From Thermotoga petrophila RKU-1 (GTDB lineage: Bacteria > Thermotogota > Thermotogae > Thermotogales > Thermotogaceae): a DNA stretch of 64,000 nt. Both the position numbers and the translations under genes were made by a program. Of this stretch, positions 1 through 8,130 are shown piece by piece. The notes beneath the pieces were generated by a model. The model did no database searches. It was not told the origin of the DNA and saw nothing but the letters and a program-made list of their open reading frames with translations. The stretch covers positions 1,426,001 to 1,490,000 of the forward strand of contig NC_009486.1 of assembly GCF_000016785.1 (NCBI RefSeq), written 5' to 3'. Positions within the stretch are counted from its first letter, which is position 1. Every line of letters begins with the position of its first letter.

Positions 1-13
1 ATCCAATCCCTCC

Positions 14-1252
14 TCAAACGATCATCTCGTGTTTTTCAATAATCTTCCCGGACTCAGGTCCTATTCCGAACACGCTCCAGTTACCCGCAATAAATCTCTC
101 GTAGGCCCTTCTGTAGTCTTCTTTCGAAACGTTCTTTATTCTCTCGACCCTTTCCTCTATGGTTTCCAGAGAGTCGTGAGAGAGATTATCGATCACAAAA
201 CTCATCATGCCGGCTGGATTGTCTGTGACCATATCGAGCTTTCCAAGGTATCTCGTCTTTCCGTATTCGAAATTCTTCATGAAGAGAGATTCATTGGAGA
301 GAACTTCTTTCATCTTCGAGAAGAACTCATCTATCTTTTCAGGAGAAAGAGCCGCGTACACGATGATGATTCCTGTTTCCTTCAGCGCGTAGATCTGAGA
401 GAACACATCGTAAACGAAGCCCTCTTTCTCCCTTATTTCGTGGAACAGAATGGAGCTCATTCCACTTCCCAGAGCAGTATTGAGAACATAAAGCGGGTAT
501 ATATCTTCGCTGTTTCTTCCACAGATGGGTCTTGCCAAGGCAATGTGTACCTGCTCTAGGTCGTTCCTCACGATGTATCTGGGTTCCGTGTGTTCGAACG
601 AAGGTGGAGGTGGAAGAGGATCTCCTGGCTTGTTCCTTTCTAATTCGCTCAATTCTTTTTCCAGAAGAGAAAGGTAGTCATCGTTTACTTTTCCAGCGAG
701 GATGATTTTGGTATCCGGAAGATTGTAGTTTTTCCTGTGATACTCTCTGAGATCTTCCGACGAGATCTTCTCAATAGTTTCCTTCCTTCCAATGATGGGC
801 CTTCCGTAGGGCCCGGGCCAGACAGTTTCCACCAGAGTATCGAAGAGTTTACTGGTTGGATCATCCTGGGACATCTTGTACTCTTCAAGAATGATCTTTC
901 TCTCTATCTCGGTGTCTTCGGGAGAGAAAATGGGATAGAAAGTTATCTCTTTCAACACGTTCAGCGTTTTTCCGAAGTGAAACTCCGGAACTTTTGCATA
1001 ATAAGCGGTGGCGAGTTTATCGGTGAAGGCATTGAGAGTTCCTCCAACCACTTCTACGGTGTACTTGAGAGAAAAGTGATCGTAGCTTTTTGTTCCCCTG
1101 AAAGCCATGTGTTCTATGAAATGGGAGATCCCCGCAAGTTCTTCTGGTTCGTGAGCGGATCCCTTTTTAATTAAAAAGGCGCAGGAGATCGTCCGCGCCT
1201 TGTCGAATGGTATGGTGAAAATCTCAATTTCGTTTACTGTGTGTCTTTCCAT
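14..1252 (-). CDS. M16-family zinc metallopeptidase
   Basis: Insulinase/processing-peptidase-like protein of about 412 residues. The inverted zinc motif HFIEH lies at residues 44-48, and a downstream Glu-rich helix ([12 protein letters not shown]) near residue 120 would supply the third zinc ligand. The length fits a single-chain bacterial M16B peptidase with two homologous halves. I chose the ATG at 1252; an in-frame GTG at 1279 would give a 421-residue form but has no better ribosome site. The gene overlaps the 3' end of pnp by 29 bases, so it is probably cotranscribed with it. The substrate is unknown; the family degrades peptides or processes proteins. Family assignment is firm, the start less so. 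Confidence 0.88.
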   Translation of the reverse strand: MERHTVNEIEIFTIPFDKARTISCAFLIKKGSAHEPEELAGISHFIEHMAFRGTKSYDHFSLKYTVEVVGGTLNAFTDKLATAYYAKVPEFHFGKTLNVLKEITFYPIFSPEDTEIERKIILEEYKMSQDDPTSKLFDTLVETVWPGPYGRPIIGRKETIEKISSEDLREYHRKNYNLPDTKIILAGKVNDDYLSLLEKELSELERNKPGDPLPPPPSFEHTEPRYIVRNDLEQVHIALARPICGRNSEDIYPLYVLNTALGSGMSSILFHEIREKEGFVYDVFSQIYALKETGIIIVYAALSPEKIDEFFSKMKEVLSNESLFMKNFEYGKTRYLGKLDMVTDNPAGMMSFVIDNLSHDSLETIEERVERIKNVSKEDYRRAYERFIAGNWSVFGIGPESGKIIEKHEMIV

Positions 1253-3350
1253 GCTGAGTGTTTTCCCCCTCTGTGACACGTTTGAACTGCAGTCTTCCGA
1301 GGTCGTCTATGTTGATCACCTGTACCTTTATGGTATCACCGACTTTCACCTTTTTCAAGAACTGCCTCATATCTTCTCCTACTTTGCTCTGATGAAGGAG
1401 GCCTATCTTACCTGGTCTCACCTCTATGAACAGTCCGTAAGGTTCTATCCTTGTGACCTTTCCTTCCAGAACTTCTCCCACTTCTATTTCTTTGGCTATT
1501 TCCCTTATGAGTTCGATGGCCTTGTCAACGTTTTCTTCAGAACTTCCAACGACCTTGACGAGGCCTGTTTCGTCGTCGATCTCCACCTTCACATCGAAGT
1601 CTTTTATGATCTTCTTTATCACTCTGCCTCCAGGTCCTATGACATCCGCCACTTTTTCTGGATCGACCTTGGTTACCTTTATGATCGGTGCATACTTGGA
1701 CAGATGCGGTCTTGGAGCAGAGATGGTTTCATACATCCTGTCGAGAATGTACATTCTCGCTTCCCTTGCCTGCATGAGCGCTTTCATGAGGAGTTCATCT
1801 GAGACACCTGAGACCTTACAGTCCATCTGAAAGGCGGTGATTCCATCTCTTGTTCCAGCCACTTTGAAGTCCATATCACCGTAGTGGTCTTCCATTCCAA
1901 TGATGTCTGTGAGTATGATCTCGGCGTCTTCTTCAAGAATGAGCCCCATCGCTATTCCTGCAACGTGTTTCTTGATAGGAACTCCAGCATCCATCAGCGC
2001 CAGGGATCCTGAACACACCGTGGCCATTGAGGAAGAACCGTTGGACTCCAGGATCTCAGAAACCACTCTTATGGTGTAGGGGAACTCTTCTTCGGGTGGA
2101 AGCATGTTCTTCAGAGCTCTTTCTGCCAGATGTCCATGCCCGATTTCCCTTCTGCTGGGACCTCTGAGCGGCTTCACCTCTCCTGTACAGAACGGAGGAA
2201 AGTTGTAGTGCAGCATGAACCTCTTAACGCCTTCTTCGAGGAGTGTGTCTATGATCTGAACGTCCATGGGAGCGCCGAGAGTAACGATGCCGAGACTCTG
2301 TGTTTCCCCTCTGGTGAAAAGAGCAGAGCCATGTGTTCTCGGGAACAATCCAACCTCGCAGGAGATGGGTCTGATCTCGGTCGGTTTTCTCCCGTCCGCT
2401 CTGATACCCTTCTCCACTATCAATCTCCTCATTGTTTTTTTGACGGCATCTTCATAGAGTTCCGAGACAAAGGGTTTGATTCCTTCCAAATCGGTTACGG
2501 ACAATTTTTCTGCAATCTGATTCAGAAGCTGTTCTTCGTACTCTTTGAGAGCCACTTCTCTTTCCTTCTTCACCTTTACGAGGATTCTTCTTTCCAGTTC
2601 TTCTTTGTTTAGAAGATCTTTGAAAGCCTCAACGAGGCCTTCAGGTGGTGTGGGCTCGACAACGGGGATTTTCTCCACGTTGAACTCTGAGAGAATCTCT
2701 TCCTGGAAATCGACGAGTTCTTTTATAACGGAATGCGCGAATCTCAGGGCCTTCACCATATCTTCTTCTGCTACTTCTTTCGCCTCACCTTCGACCATGG
2801 TGACAGCGTCTTTTGTTCCAGCAACGGTGATATCCATCAGGCCCTTTTCTATGTCTTCCTCACTGGGTAAGGCTATGAACTGTCCGTCTCTGTAACCAAC
2901 CCTGATACCCGCCACTATACCTTCAAACGGTATCTTTGAAACGTTCAATGCGAGGGACGCGGCAAAGATTCCCACAACGTCCGGTGGAACGTTCGGATCC
3001 ACCGAAAGCACGGTCACGATAACCTGGACCTCGTTTCTGAGTTTTTTTGGAAAGAGAGGCCTTATCGGTCTGTCGATGAGGCGGGCTGAGAGAATAGCGG
3101 ATTCGCTGGGTTTACCTTCCCTCTTTATGAAACCACCGGGGATCTTTCCGGCAGCGTAGAACCTTTCCTGGAACTCAACGGTGAGAGGTACAAAGTCGAT
3201 TCCTTCCACTGCTTTGTCTGAAATGTTTGCGGTTGCCAGAACAACTGTGTCACCAAACCTCACCAGGGCTGAACCACTCGATTGTTTCGCTACTTTTCCG
3301 TACTGAACTACGAGTTCTCTTCCAAGGATGTTACGTCGCCATTCCTTCAT
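1224..3350 (-). CDS. pnp: Polyribonucleotide nucleotidyltransferase (PNPase)
   Basis: Phosphorolytic 3'-5' exoribonuclease of the RNA degradation machinery, cytoplasmic and trimeric in the family. The 708-residue protein has the full order of domains: RNase PH-like domain 1 (about 1-230), helical linker, RNase PH-like domain 2 (about 310-540, with the [12 protein letters not shown] segment carrying catalytic Asp residues), KH domain (about 550-610, [12 protein letters not shown]) and S1 domain (about 620-690). The start at MKEWRRN is preceded by AGAGGTGATAGG. It lies 73 bases downstream of rpsO, a conserved bacterial arrangement, with a strong hairpin between them. The last 29 bases overlap the M16 peptidase gene. 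Confidence 0.97.
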   Translation of the reverse strand: MKEWRRNILGRELVVQYGKVAKQSSGSALVRFGDTVVLATANISDKAVEGIDFVPLTVEFQERFYAAGKIPGGFIKREGKPSESAILSARLIDRPIRPLFPKKLRNEVQVIVTVLSVDPNVPPDVVGIFAASLALNVSKIPFEGIVAGIRVGYRDGQFIALPSEEDIEKGLMDITVAGTKDAVTMVEGEAKEVAEEDMVKALRFAHSVIKELVDFQEEILSEFNVEKIPVVEPTPPEGLVEAFKDLLNKEELERRILVKVKKEREVALKEYEEQLLNQIAEKLSVTDLEGIKPFVSELYEDAVKKTMRRLIVEKGIRADGRKPTEIRPISCEVGLFPRTHGSALFTRGETQSLGIVTLGAPMDVQIIDTLLEEGVKRFMLHYNFPPFCTGEVKPLRGPSRREIGHGHLAERALKNMLPPEEEFPYTIRVVSEILESNGSSSMATVCSGSLALMDAGVPIKKHVAGIAMGLILEEDAEIILTDIIGMEDHYGDMDFKVAGTRDGITAFQMDCKVSGVSDELLMKALMQAREARMYILDRMYETISAPRPHLSKYAPIIKVTKVDPEKVADVIGPGGRVIKKIIKDFDVKVEIDDETGLVKVVGSSEENVDKAIELIREIAKEIEVGEVLEGKVTRIEPYGLFIEVRPGKIGLLHQSKVGEDMRQFLKKVKVGDTIKVQVINIDDLGRLQFKRVTEGENTQHGKTHSKRN

Positions 3351-3384
3351 ATTCCTATCACCTCTACCCAATCAATTTAAATCA

Positions 3385-3409
3385 GGAAGCGGGCAACAAG
3401 CCCGCTTCC
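3385..3409 (-). promoter_or_regulatory. rpsO-pnp intergenic hairpin
   Basis: A perfect 10-bp stem (GGAAGCGGGC / GCCCGCTTCC) with a 5-nt loop between rpsO and pnp. On the minus strand it is followed by TGATTTAAATT, not a run of T, so it is more likely a processing or attenuation hairpin than a full terminator. In Escherichia coli the same position carries an RNase III site that controls pnp; a similar role here is inference. Confidence 0.7.
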
Positions 3410-3423
3410 CCCTCCTTAGAATT

Positions 3424-3693
3424 TTATTTCCTGATTCCTAACTTGGCGATGAGTTCTCGATAAACTTCCGGTTTCTTGTGTCTCAGGTACTTCAACATTT
3501 TTCTTCTTCTTCCGATCATCTTCATGAGTCCTCTTCTGGAGTGGAAATCCTTTGGATGCTTTCTCAGGTGCTCTGTCAAATGTTTGATCCTCGCAGTGAG
3601 AAGAGCGATCTGCACCTCAACGGATCCTGTGTCGTTCTCGTGGATCTGGAATTCCTTGATGATTTCGTTTTTCTTTTCAGGGTCGAGAGACAC
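3424..3693 (-). CDS. rpsO: 30S ribosomal protein S15
   Basis: Small-subunit protein that binds the 16S rRNA three-way junction of the central domain. The 89 residues match the usual length, and the core (ETGSVEVQ-like segment near 25, the [21 protein letters not shown] helix, then [14 protein letters not shown]) is typical. Two adjacent GTG codons lie at 3696 and 3693; the second gives the usual Ser-Leu second and third residues and sits well behind GGAGGTG. It is the first gene of an rpsO-pnp-peptidase operon. Upstream leader hairpins (around 3725-3750) could serve feedback control by S15, which is known in other bacteria; not proven here. Confidence 0.96.
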   Translation of the reverse strand: MSLDPEKKNEIIKEFQIHENDTGSVEVQIALLTARIKHLTEHLRKHPKDFHSRRGLMKMIGRRRKMLKYLRHKKPEVYRELIAKLGIRK

Positions 3694-3760
3694 CACCGAA
3701 CACCTCCATTTTATCAGTCTCCGCCAGCCCAGGTTCTTCCCCAGACTGGGGTCAAGGATG

Positions 3761-3769
3761 ATTATACCA
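3761..3769 (-). promoter_or_regulatory. Candidate extended -10 promoter for rpsO
   Basis: On the minus strand TGGTATAAT forms an extended -10 element, about 70 bases before the rpsO start. No good -35 hexamer is visible at 17-18 bases upstream, because that place is taken by the terminator of the tRNA-Gly gene. Confidence 0.5.
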
Positions 3770-3770
3770 C

Positions 3771-3796
3771 AAAAACATACCCCGGCATGTGCCGGG
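3771..3796 (-). terminator. Terminator of tRNA-Gly
   Basis: On the minus strand a CCCGGCA/TGCCGGG stem with a 2-nt centre is followed by GTATGTTTTTG just after the tRNA-Gly 3' end. Confidence 0.7.
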
Positions 3797-3799
3797 TTG

Positions 3800-3875
3800 T
3801 GGAGCGGGCGACGGGATTCGAACCCGCGACCCCCAGCTTGGGAAGCTGGTGCTCTACCAGCTGAGCTACACCCGC
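3800..3875 (-). tRNA. tRNA-Gly (anticodon CCC)
   Basis: Folds as a full cloverleaf on the minus strand: acceptor GCGGGTG paired with CGCCCGC, D arm starting GCTCAG, anticodon stem CCAGC/GCTGG with loop TTCCCAA (anticodon CCC, reads GGG), T arm with GGTTCGAATCC, discriminator T and an encoded CCA end. Confidence 0.95.
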
Positions 3876-3931
3876 TCGTTCGTTGATTATTTTATCATAC
3901 ATTGGGGAAACCTTTCAAGAGTTTCTCCCTC

Positions 3932-3960
3932 TTGACAACCTAACGGGGTGATGCTATATT
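3932..3960 (+). promoter_or_regulatory. Promoter of the initiator tRNA
   Basis: Consensus -35 TTGACA at 3932-3937 and -10 TATATT at 3955-3960, spacing 17 bases, about 20 bases before the tRNA 5' end. Confidence 0.85.
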
Positions 3961-3980
3961 ATAAAAACGGGATTAGACGG

Positions 3981-4057
3981 TGCGGGGTGGAGCAGTCTGG
4001 CAGCTCGTTGGGCTCATAACCCAAAGGTCGTGGGTTCAAATCCCACCCCCGCTACCA
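3981..4057 (+). tRNA. Initiator tRNA-fMet (anticodon CAT)
   Basis: Complete cloverleaf of 77 nt. The anticodon stem carries three consecutive GC pairs (GGG...CCC around CTCATAA), and the first and 72nd positions (T and T) do not pair. Both are hallmarks of initiator tRNA. The D arm GAGCAGTCTGGCAGCTC and an encoded CCA are present. Confidence 0.95.
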
Positions 4058-4072
4058 GATCGATATGAACAG

Positions 4073-4104
4073 CCCGGCCGTTTTGGCCGGGTTATTTTGT
4101 TTTT
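4073..4104 (+). terminator. Terminator of initiator tRNA
   Basis: CCCGGCC/GGCCGGG stem with a short T-rich loop, followed by TTATTTTGTTTTT. The terminator and the sequence after it resemble 6746-6900. Confidence 0.85.
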
Positions 4105-4211
4105 ATGGGTTCTTGCCTTAAGTGTTCGTGGATAGAAAAGGATATGACTGTATCCAGTGAAAGAAAACGAAGGCATGAGAACGGGGTAAACCAGAAAAGG
4201 TTCGTATCCAT
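4105..4211. repeat. Degenerate sequence similar to 6781-6900
   Basis: About 105 bases without a gene. It shares an imperfect direct similarity with 6781-6900: both start TTTTTATGGGT(T/C)CT right after a terminator, both have a GACT-TA--AGTG-AA segment and both carry CAGAAAAGG before a TATCC. The two copies flank the island with the glycosylase, CPBP and Rieske genes. Confidence 0.4.
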
Positions 4212-4649
4212 TCAAGGGAAGACTCCTTTTTCCCAGTGTTCTACTTTTCCCTCGATGATCAGAAACACAGGACTGGCGTGGATATCCTTTTCGCTTTTCA
4301 ATGTTTCATATCGCTCTGGATCTCTTTTCTGAAGTTTCTTGAGGAGGTGGTGAAACTCATATTCAAGTTGGCCCTTCGTGACCGGGATCTTTTCCTTGAG
4401 TTCCACTACCTCTATCTTCCTGATGTCAAAGCGGTAGCCCCTCCTTTCCGCTTCCCTCCATACCTCAAAGAGGTAGGCGTTTATGGCCTTTAACGGCTCT
4501 GAATGGTTTTTAAAACGTTCAAGCTGCGGGTGGTTTCTGTACCCCCTGGTCTTTCCTTCGAGCACTTTTTTAGCCAGTAAACTTTCCCTCCAGAGTGCCA
4601 CGAGCCCTTTGGCGTCAAGGTATTTTGGGTGGAGCGACCAGAGACGCAG
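4212..4649 (-). CDS. Pyrimidine dimer DNA glycosylase family protein
   Basis: Small DNA-repair glycosylase/lyase of the type found in T4 endonuclease V-like and archaeal proteins (pyrimidine dimer excision family). The N-terminal motif RLWSLHPKYLD...ALWRESLLA...TRGYRNHPQL, followed by INAYLFEVWREAERRGYRFD, is the family signature. The conserved N-terminus reaches upstream of the first ATG and points to a CTG codon at 4649, placed directly behind GGAGGTGAG; a CTG start is unusual. The next in-frame ATG would delete the motif. The Shine-Dalgarno overlaps the stop of the upstream CPBP gene, so the two are coupled. Probably part of an acquired three-gene operon. Confidence 0.75.
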   Translation of the reverse strand: MRLWSLHPKYLDAKGLVALWRESLLAKKVLEGKTRGYRNHPQLERFKNHSEPLKAINAYLFEVWREAERRGYRFDIRKIEVVELKEKIPVTKGQLEYEFHHLLKKLQKRDPERYETLKSEKDIHASPVFLIIEGKVEHWEKGVFP

Positions 4650-4653
4650 GTTC

Positions 4654-5346
4654 TCACCTCCACAGGTATGGTACTATGCTATAGCCCGTCCAGAAGAGCG
4701 GGCCGAGGTTCAGAAGAAAGTGTGGTATGAACGTGAAAACCATGTTTCCGGACTGACGCCATACCACTATGTGGATGAACCCTGAAATGGTCGTCATCAG
4801 CACAAACGCCACCCCAAAGAATCCCTCGGGACTTGCTACATGGAGGAACTTTGTCCAGAACATCGTGTGTATTAGCCCCACGAAGGCGGCGAAGAACACC
4901 AGGCCTGCAAGGCGATATCTGAGCCTGGGTTTTTCAGGGTACAGGTCCCATGAATCAAACAGGTAGAGCCAGAGTATCTGTTCGGTCGAAGCATTCACCG
5001 GAGCCCACAAAAGTGCCGTAAGGAGAACACCAAACCGGTCAACTTCCTCAACTCTAATCCGTGCCTGGTAGGCAAAGAATAGGGCCGTGAGTATTACAAG
5101 GACGTTCACATAGAACCACTTGGGAGGCTTTTTCGGGAAGGGTGTTCCATAGCCTACAACGCCTCTTCTCAGCTTCACAAGGCCCCAGGCGAGGGAGTAG
5201 TAGATAAGCATGGGAATGAGGACCCCGCTCAGATCATAGAGCCATCCCGCCACAGCAGGGAGAGAGAAGGCTATTACAGCTGAAAGCAGGAGGTCAAGGT
5301 GCTTTGGTCTCCATGAAGTCGGGTCATAGGTTTTCACTCCGGACAT
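4654..5346 (-). CDS. CPBP-like polytopic membrane protein
   Basis: About 230 residues with some seven hydrophobic segments. Weak likeness to CPBP/Rce1-type intramembrane proteases: a polar site with ASTEQILWLYLF in mid-protein, and GFIHIVVWRQSGN...FIPHFLLN near the C-terminus, with His and Asn in the places where the family has its motif residues. The classical EExxxR motif is not clear, so activity is uncertain. The ATG at 5346 lies 7 bases after GGAGGT, and the stop of the Rieske gene is immediately upstream, so the two are one operon. Confidence 0.55.
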   Translation of the reverse strand: MSGVKTYDPTSWRPKHLDLLLSAVIAFSLPAVAGWLYDLSGVLIPMLIYYSLAWGLVKLRRGVVGYGTPFPKKPPKWFYVNVLVILTALFFAYQARIRVEEVDRFGVLLTALLWAPVNASTEQILWLYLFDSWDLYPEKPRLRYRLAGLVFFAAFVGLIHTMFWTKFLHVASPEGFFGVAFVLMTTISGFIHIVVWRQSGNMVFTFIPHFLLNLGPLFWTGYSIVPYLWR

Positions 5347-5347
5347 C

Positions 5348-6313
5348 TCACTGACCTCCACCAAACAGGAAATCAATCAGTTTCTTTTCCTTATAAAGCC
5401 TTTTGCGAAACTCCATTATGGGCAGGTCACCCTGGACGAGGACATCTTTCCTTATGTCCCTCTCCTGGGTCTCCACAACTCTCCTATCCTGGTGGAGGAT
5501 TATCCTGTTTAAGGGCATGCTTAAACGGGCTATGATGGAATCAACGGGTTTCAATCCCGTCATTTTCACGTAAAAGCGGAGGTATATCATGGTTTTCTGC
5601 CTGTCCACGGGAACAAAAAAGGCTACCACTCTCGTACCTTCACTTATGTGGTTCTGCCAGAGGTTGGGAAATATGAACTCAAGGTAAACCCTCGACTCCT
5701 CCCCGCTGAGTTCCTCGGGTCTTTTGACCCTCTGCCCCCTATCGACCTCGTTGAACACGTAAAAAATGAAACTGTCTTCGTCTATCCACTTGACGACGGG
5801 GCCGTGGACCAGGGTCCTGTTTCCCCGGCCTATGGTGGTTCTGTGGACGAAAGGTAGGTGCATGACGTCGAGCTGGTTCTCAACCGCCCTCGGGAACGGG
5901 ACGTTCCAGAGCTCCCTGAACTCCGCATAAGCGAAGTCCTCATCTATATCATCGAAGAACTTTGGCTCCTTCTCTGGCTCTCCTTCTCCGAACCAGAGCC
6001 ATATTATGTTATTTTTTTCGTAAACCGGGTATGAATTAACCCTAAATCTATCAGGAACTTTGTAGTTCTTCCCGAGGGCCGGTATAAGCCTCACCCTGCC
6101 GTTACCGTCGTACTCAAACCCGTGAAAGGGGCACTGGATTCTATCGTTTATAACCTTCCCCGCTGAGAGCCTAGCCCTCCGGTGCACGCAGAAGTCTTCC
6201 AGGGCGTAGACTTTTCCCAAGCTGTCCCTCCAGAACACCAGGTCTCTCCCGAGTCGCCTAACTCCAACGGGTTTTCTCCTCACCTCATTCGATGAAAGAA
6301 CTGCAAACCACAT
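5348..6313 (-). CDS. Rieske non-heme iron oxygenase
   Basis: About 321 residues. The N-terminal Rieske [2Fe-2S] domain has Cys-x-His (CVH, about 42-44) and CPFH (about 61-64). The C-terminal catalytic domain carries ENQLDVMHLPFVH, the D/H/H pattern that binds mononuclear iron in ring-hydroxylating oxygenases. It most resembles single-component oxygenase alpha subunits such as the pheophorbide or vanillate demethylase type; the substrate is unknown. Such enzymes need O2 and an electron donor, and no reductase is adjacent, which is odd for an anaerobe. The ATG at 6313 begins MWFAVL, typical of the family; a GTG at 6322 is an alternative. First gene of a three-gene operon. Confidence 0.85.
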   Translation of the reverse strand: MWFAVLSSNEVRRKPVGVRRLGRDLVFWRDSLGKVYALEDFCVHRRARLSAGKVINDRIQCPFHGFEYDGNGRVRLIPALGKNYKVPDRFRVNSYPVYEKNNIIWLWFGEGEPEKEPKFFDDIDEDFAYAEFRELWNVPFPRAVENQLDVMHLPFVHRTTIGRGNRTLVHGPVVKWIDEDSFIFYVFNEVDRGQRVKRPEELSGEESRVYLEFIFPNLWQNHISEGTRVVAFFVPVDRQKTMIYLRFYVKMTGLKPVDSIIARLSMPLNRIILHQDRRVVETQERDIRKDVLVQGDLPIMEFRKRLYKEKKLIDFLFGGGQ

Positions 6314-6436
6314 TGAAGACACTTCTTGCGGCGCCCCCCCATCGTCCGTTGTTTGTTTTTTCTTAATGATACCATAGTTTTGGAATTGGAAAAAACGAGA
6401 GTGATCTCAGAACGGTCGAATGAGGAGGTGATTGTG

Positions 6437-6739
6437 GTGATCAGAAAAACTGTGAAGGGTACAGACGGCAGAGAGTACACTTTTGTGGCAAAAGAAGGAA
6501 CGTTTGAAAAGCTTACAGGGCTTGGTACGACCATCAGAGGGCACATACCTGGAACGGACTCTCCTTTCTACGGCATTTTAGAAGACGGAGAAGAAGGCCT
6601 CAGAGCCTGGATTATGACGTTTCGTGTTGTAAACCGTGTTCCCATCGACAGTGAGACAGAAGAAGAACTTGTTCGTCTCTTTTTACCACTAGTGGAACGA
6701 AGAAGAATAGACCGTTCTATCTTGCTGTACGTTGAATGA
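6437..6739 (+). CDS. Hypothetical protein
   Basis: About 100 residues, not recognised. It has an N-terminal beta-rich part (RKTVKGTDGREYTFVAKEG) and an acidic/basic helical C-terminus (EEELVRLFLPLVERRR). The GTG at 6437 lies 6 bases behind AGGAGGTG; another GTG is at 6434. It is transcribed divergently from the Rieske gene and has its own terminator. Confidence 0.65.
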   Translation: MIRKTVKGTDGREYTFVAKEGTFEKLTGLGTTIRGHIPGTDSPFYGILEDGEEGLRAWIMTFRVVNRVPIDSETEEELVRLFLPLVERRRIDRSILLYVE

Positions 6740-6745
6740 ATAGGG

Positions 6746-6780
6746 AAGCCCGGTCGAAATGGCCGGGCTTTTTGTTTTTT
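6746..6780 (+). terminator. Terminator of the gene at 6437
   Basis: AAGCCCGG/CCGGGCTT stem followed by TTTGTTTTTT. Confidence 0.85.
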
Positions 6781-7101
6781 ATGGGTCCTCACCAAATTGT
6801 TCCAGAGTTGAAACACAAAGAAACGGACTATAACTAGTGGAAGGAGGTGAGGTCATAATAGCCAGGGTGTATCAGAAAAGGGCAAAGCTCATATCCTGTA
6901 CTGGTGAAATATTATTTTTTTGTTGAGGCAGAAGGGAAAAGAAGCTTTTAAAGAATTCTTTGCTTTAAGGTTTGAAGTGAGAAGATTTTGCATATCAGGG
7001 GCTTTGTGATACAATACCACCAATTAAATAGTAAATGAGGTTTTCAGAAAGCCTGGAGAAATCGACAGAGTTCACTTAAATGGTGTAAGGGGGGTGTTTT
7101 T
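6781..7101. other. Gene-free stretch
   Basis: The first 120 bases resemble 4105-4211 (see that entry). A strong Shine-Dalgarno-like AAGGAGGTGAGGTC at 6840 has no ATG/GTG ORF of note behind it, only a short stop-closed frame, which suggests a gene remnant. The rest is AT-rich; the promoter of the gene at 7102 should lie in it, but I see no clear hexamers. Confidence 0.4.
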
Positions 7102-7878
7102 ATGAGCAAGATGTTTATCACTGTGTTCTTTGGTATAATGCTTGTTACTGTTTCTTTAATTTGCATAGCTGAAACTGCGCCAGAAATTATTTGGCAGAAA
7201 ATTCTTGGTGGATCCAGTGATGATTATGCTTTTTCAATTCAACAAACACCCGATGGTGGGTATATAGTGGCTGGATATACCGAGTCAAACGATGGAGATG
7301 TCAAAGGGAATCATGAAAACGGTGACTTTTGGATAGTAAAGCTTGATAAAGATGGAAACATAGAATGGCAGAAAACTCTCGGTGGATCCAATTGGGATTG
7401 GGCTTTTTCAGTTCAACAAACACCCGATGGTGGGTATATAGTAGCTGGATTTACCTGGTCTAATGATGGAGATGTTAGTGGAAATCATGGCTCGCTTGAC
7501 GCTTGGATAGTAAAGCTTGACAAAGATGGAAACATAGAATGGCAGAAAACCCTTGGCGGATCCGGAAATGACTGGGCCACTTCAGTTCAACAAACAACCG
7601 ATGGAGGTTACATAGTGGCTGGAGGAACCTATTCAACCGATGGGGTTATCCGAGGAAATCATGGATCACTCGATGCTTGGGTAGTAAAGCTTGACGGCAA
7701 TGGGAACATGCAGTGGCAAAAAGCACTGGGCGGATCTGGTTCGGATAGTGCTTGGTCAGTTCAGCAGACAACAGATGGAGGATACATAGTGGCTGGATTT
7801 ACCAAATCAAACGATGGAGATGTGACTGGAAATCATGGAAGCGCTGATTTTTGGGTTGTGAAGCTTGGTTGGCAGTGA
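7102..7878 (+). CDS. Secreted tandem-repeat (beta-propeller-like) protein
   Basis: 258 residues with a signal peptide (MSKMFITVFFGIMLVTVSLI then CIAETA) followed by four near-identical repeats of about 51 residues. Each reads roughly WQKTLGGS--D-A-SVQQT-DGGYIVAG-T-SNDGDV-GNHGS-D-WIVKLD. The DGGYIVAG core is typical of a repeat class found in long surface or secreted proteins of bacteria and archaea. With only four blades this is short for a closed propeller, so it may be a truncated relative. Strong ribosome site GGGGGGTG. Function unknown. Confidence 0.75.
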   Translation: MSKMFITVFFGIMLVTVSLICIAETAPEIIWQKILGGSSDDYAFSIQQTPDGGYIVAGYTESNDGDVKGNHENGDFWIVKLDKDGNIEWQKTLGGSNWDWAFSVQQTPDGGYIVAGFTWSNDGDVSGNHGSLDAWIVKLDKDGNIEWQKTLGGSGNDWATSVQQTTDGGYIVAGGTYSTDGVIRGNHGSLDAWVVKLDGNGNMQWQKALGGSGSDSAWSVQQTTDGGYIVAGFTKSNDGDVTGNHGSADFWVVKLGWQ

Positions 7879-8015
7879 GGTGAGCCTTTGTGGCTTACCT
7901 TTGAATCAAAGAAGTTTGGTGGGAGATGATACTGAAAGAGTGACGAGATATTATTCAGTTCCTACACGCATTTACTTTGTCAAACAAGATAAAGCAAAAT
8001 CACTCACAACCAAAG

Positions 8016-8053
8016 AAAAGGAGTAGTAATGCTCCTTTTCGTTATTTTATTAT
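8016..8053 (+). terminator. Probable terminator after the repeat protein
   Basis: AAAAGGAG/CTCCTTTT stem with an 8-nt loop, followed by the T-rich CGTTATTTTATT. It lies about 140 bases after the stop; the stretch between holds no gene I can support. Confidence 0.5.
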
Positions 8054-8130
8054 TAGGAGTGTTTGGTATCACGGTCCTTTGATTACACTCATTGATGCTG
8101 GTAAACAGATCTTCTTGATATTTCAACCGC

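Noticed and set aside
6841-6930. Gene behind AAGGAGGTGAGGTC at 6840
   Set aside because: No usable start codon at the right distance and only a very short frame; treated as a remnant.
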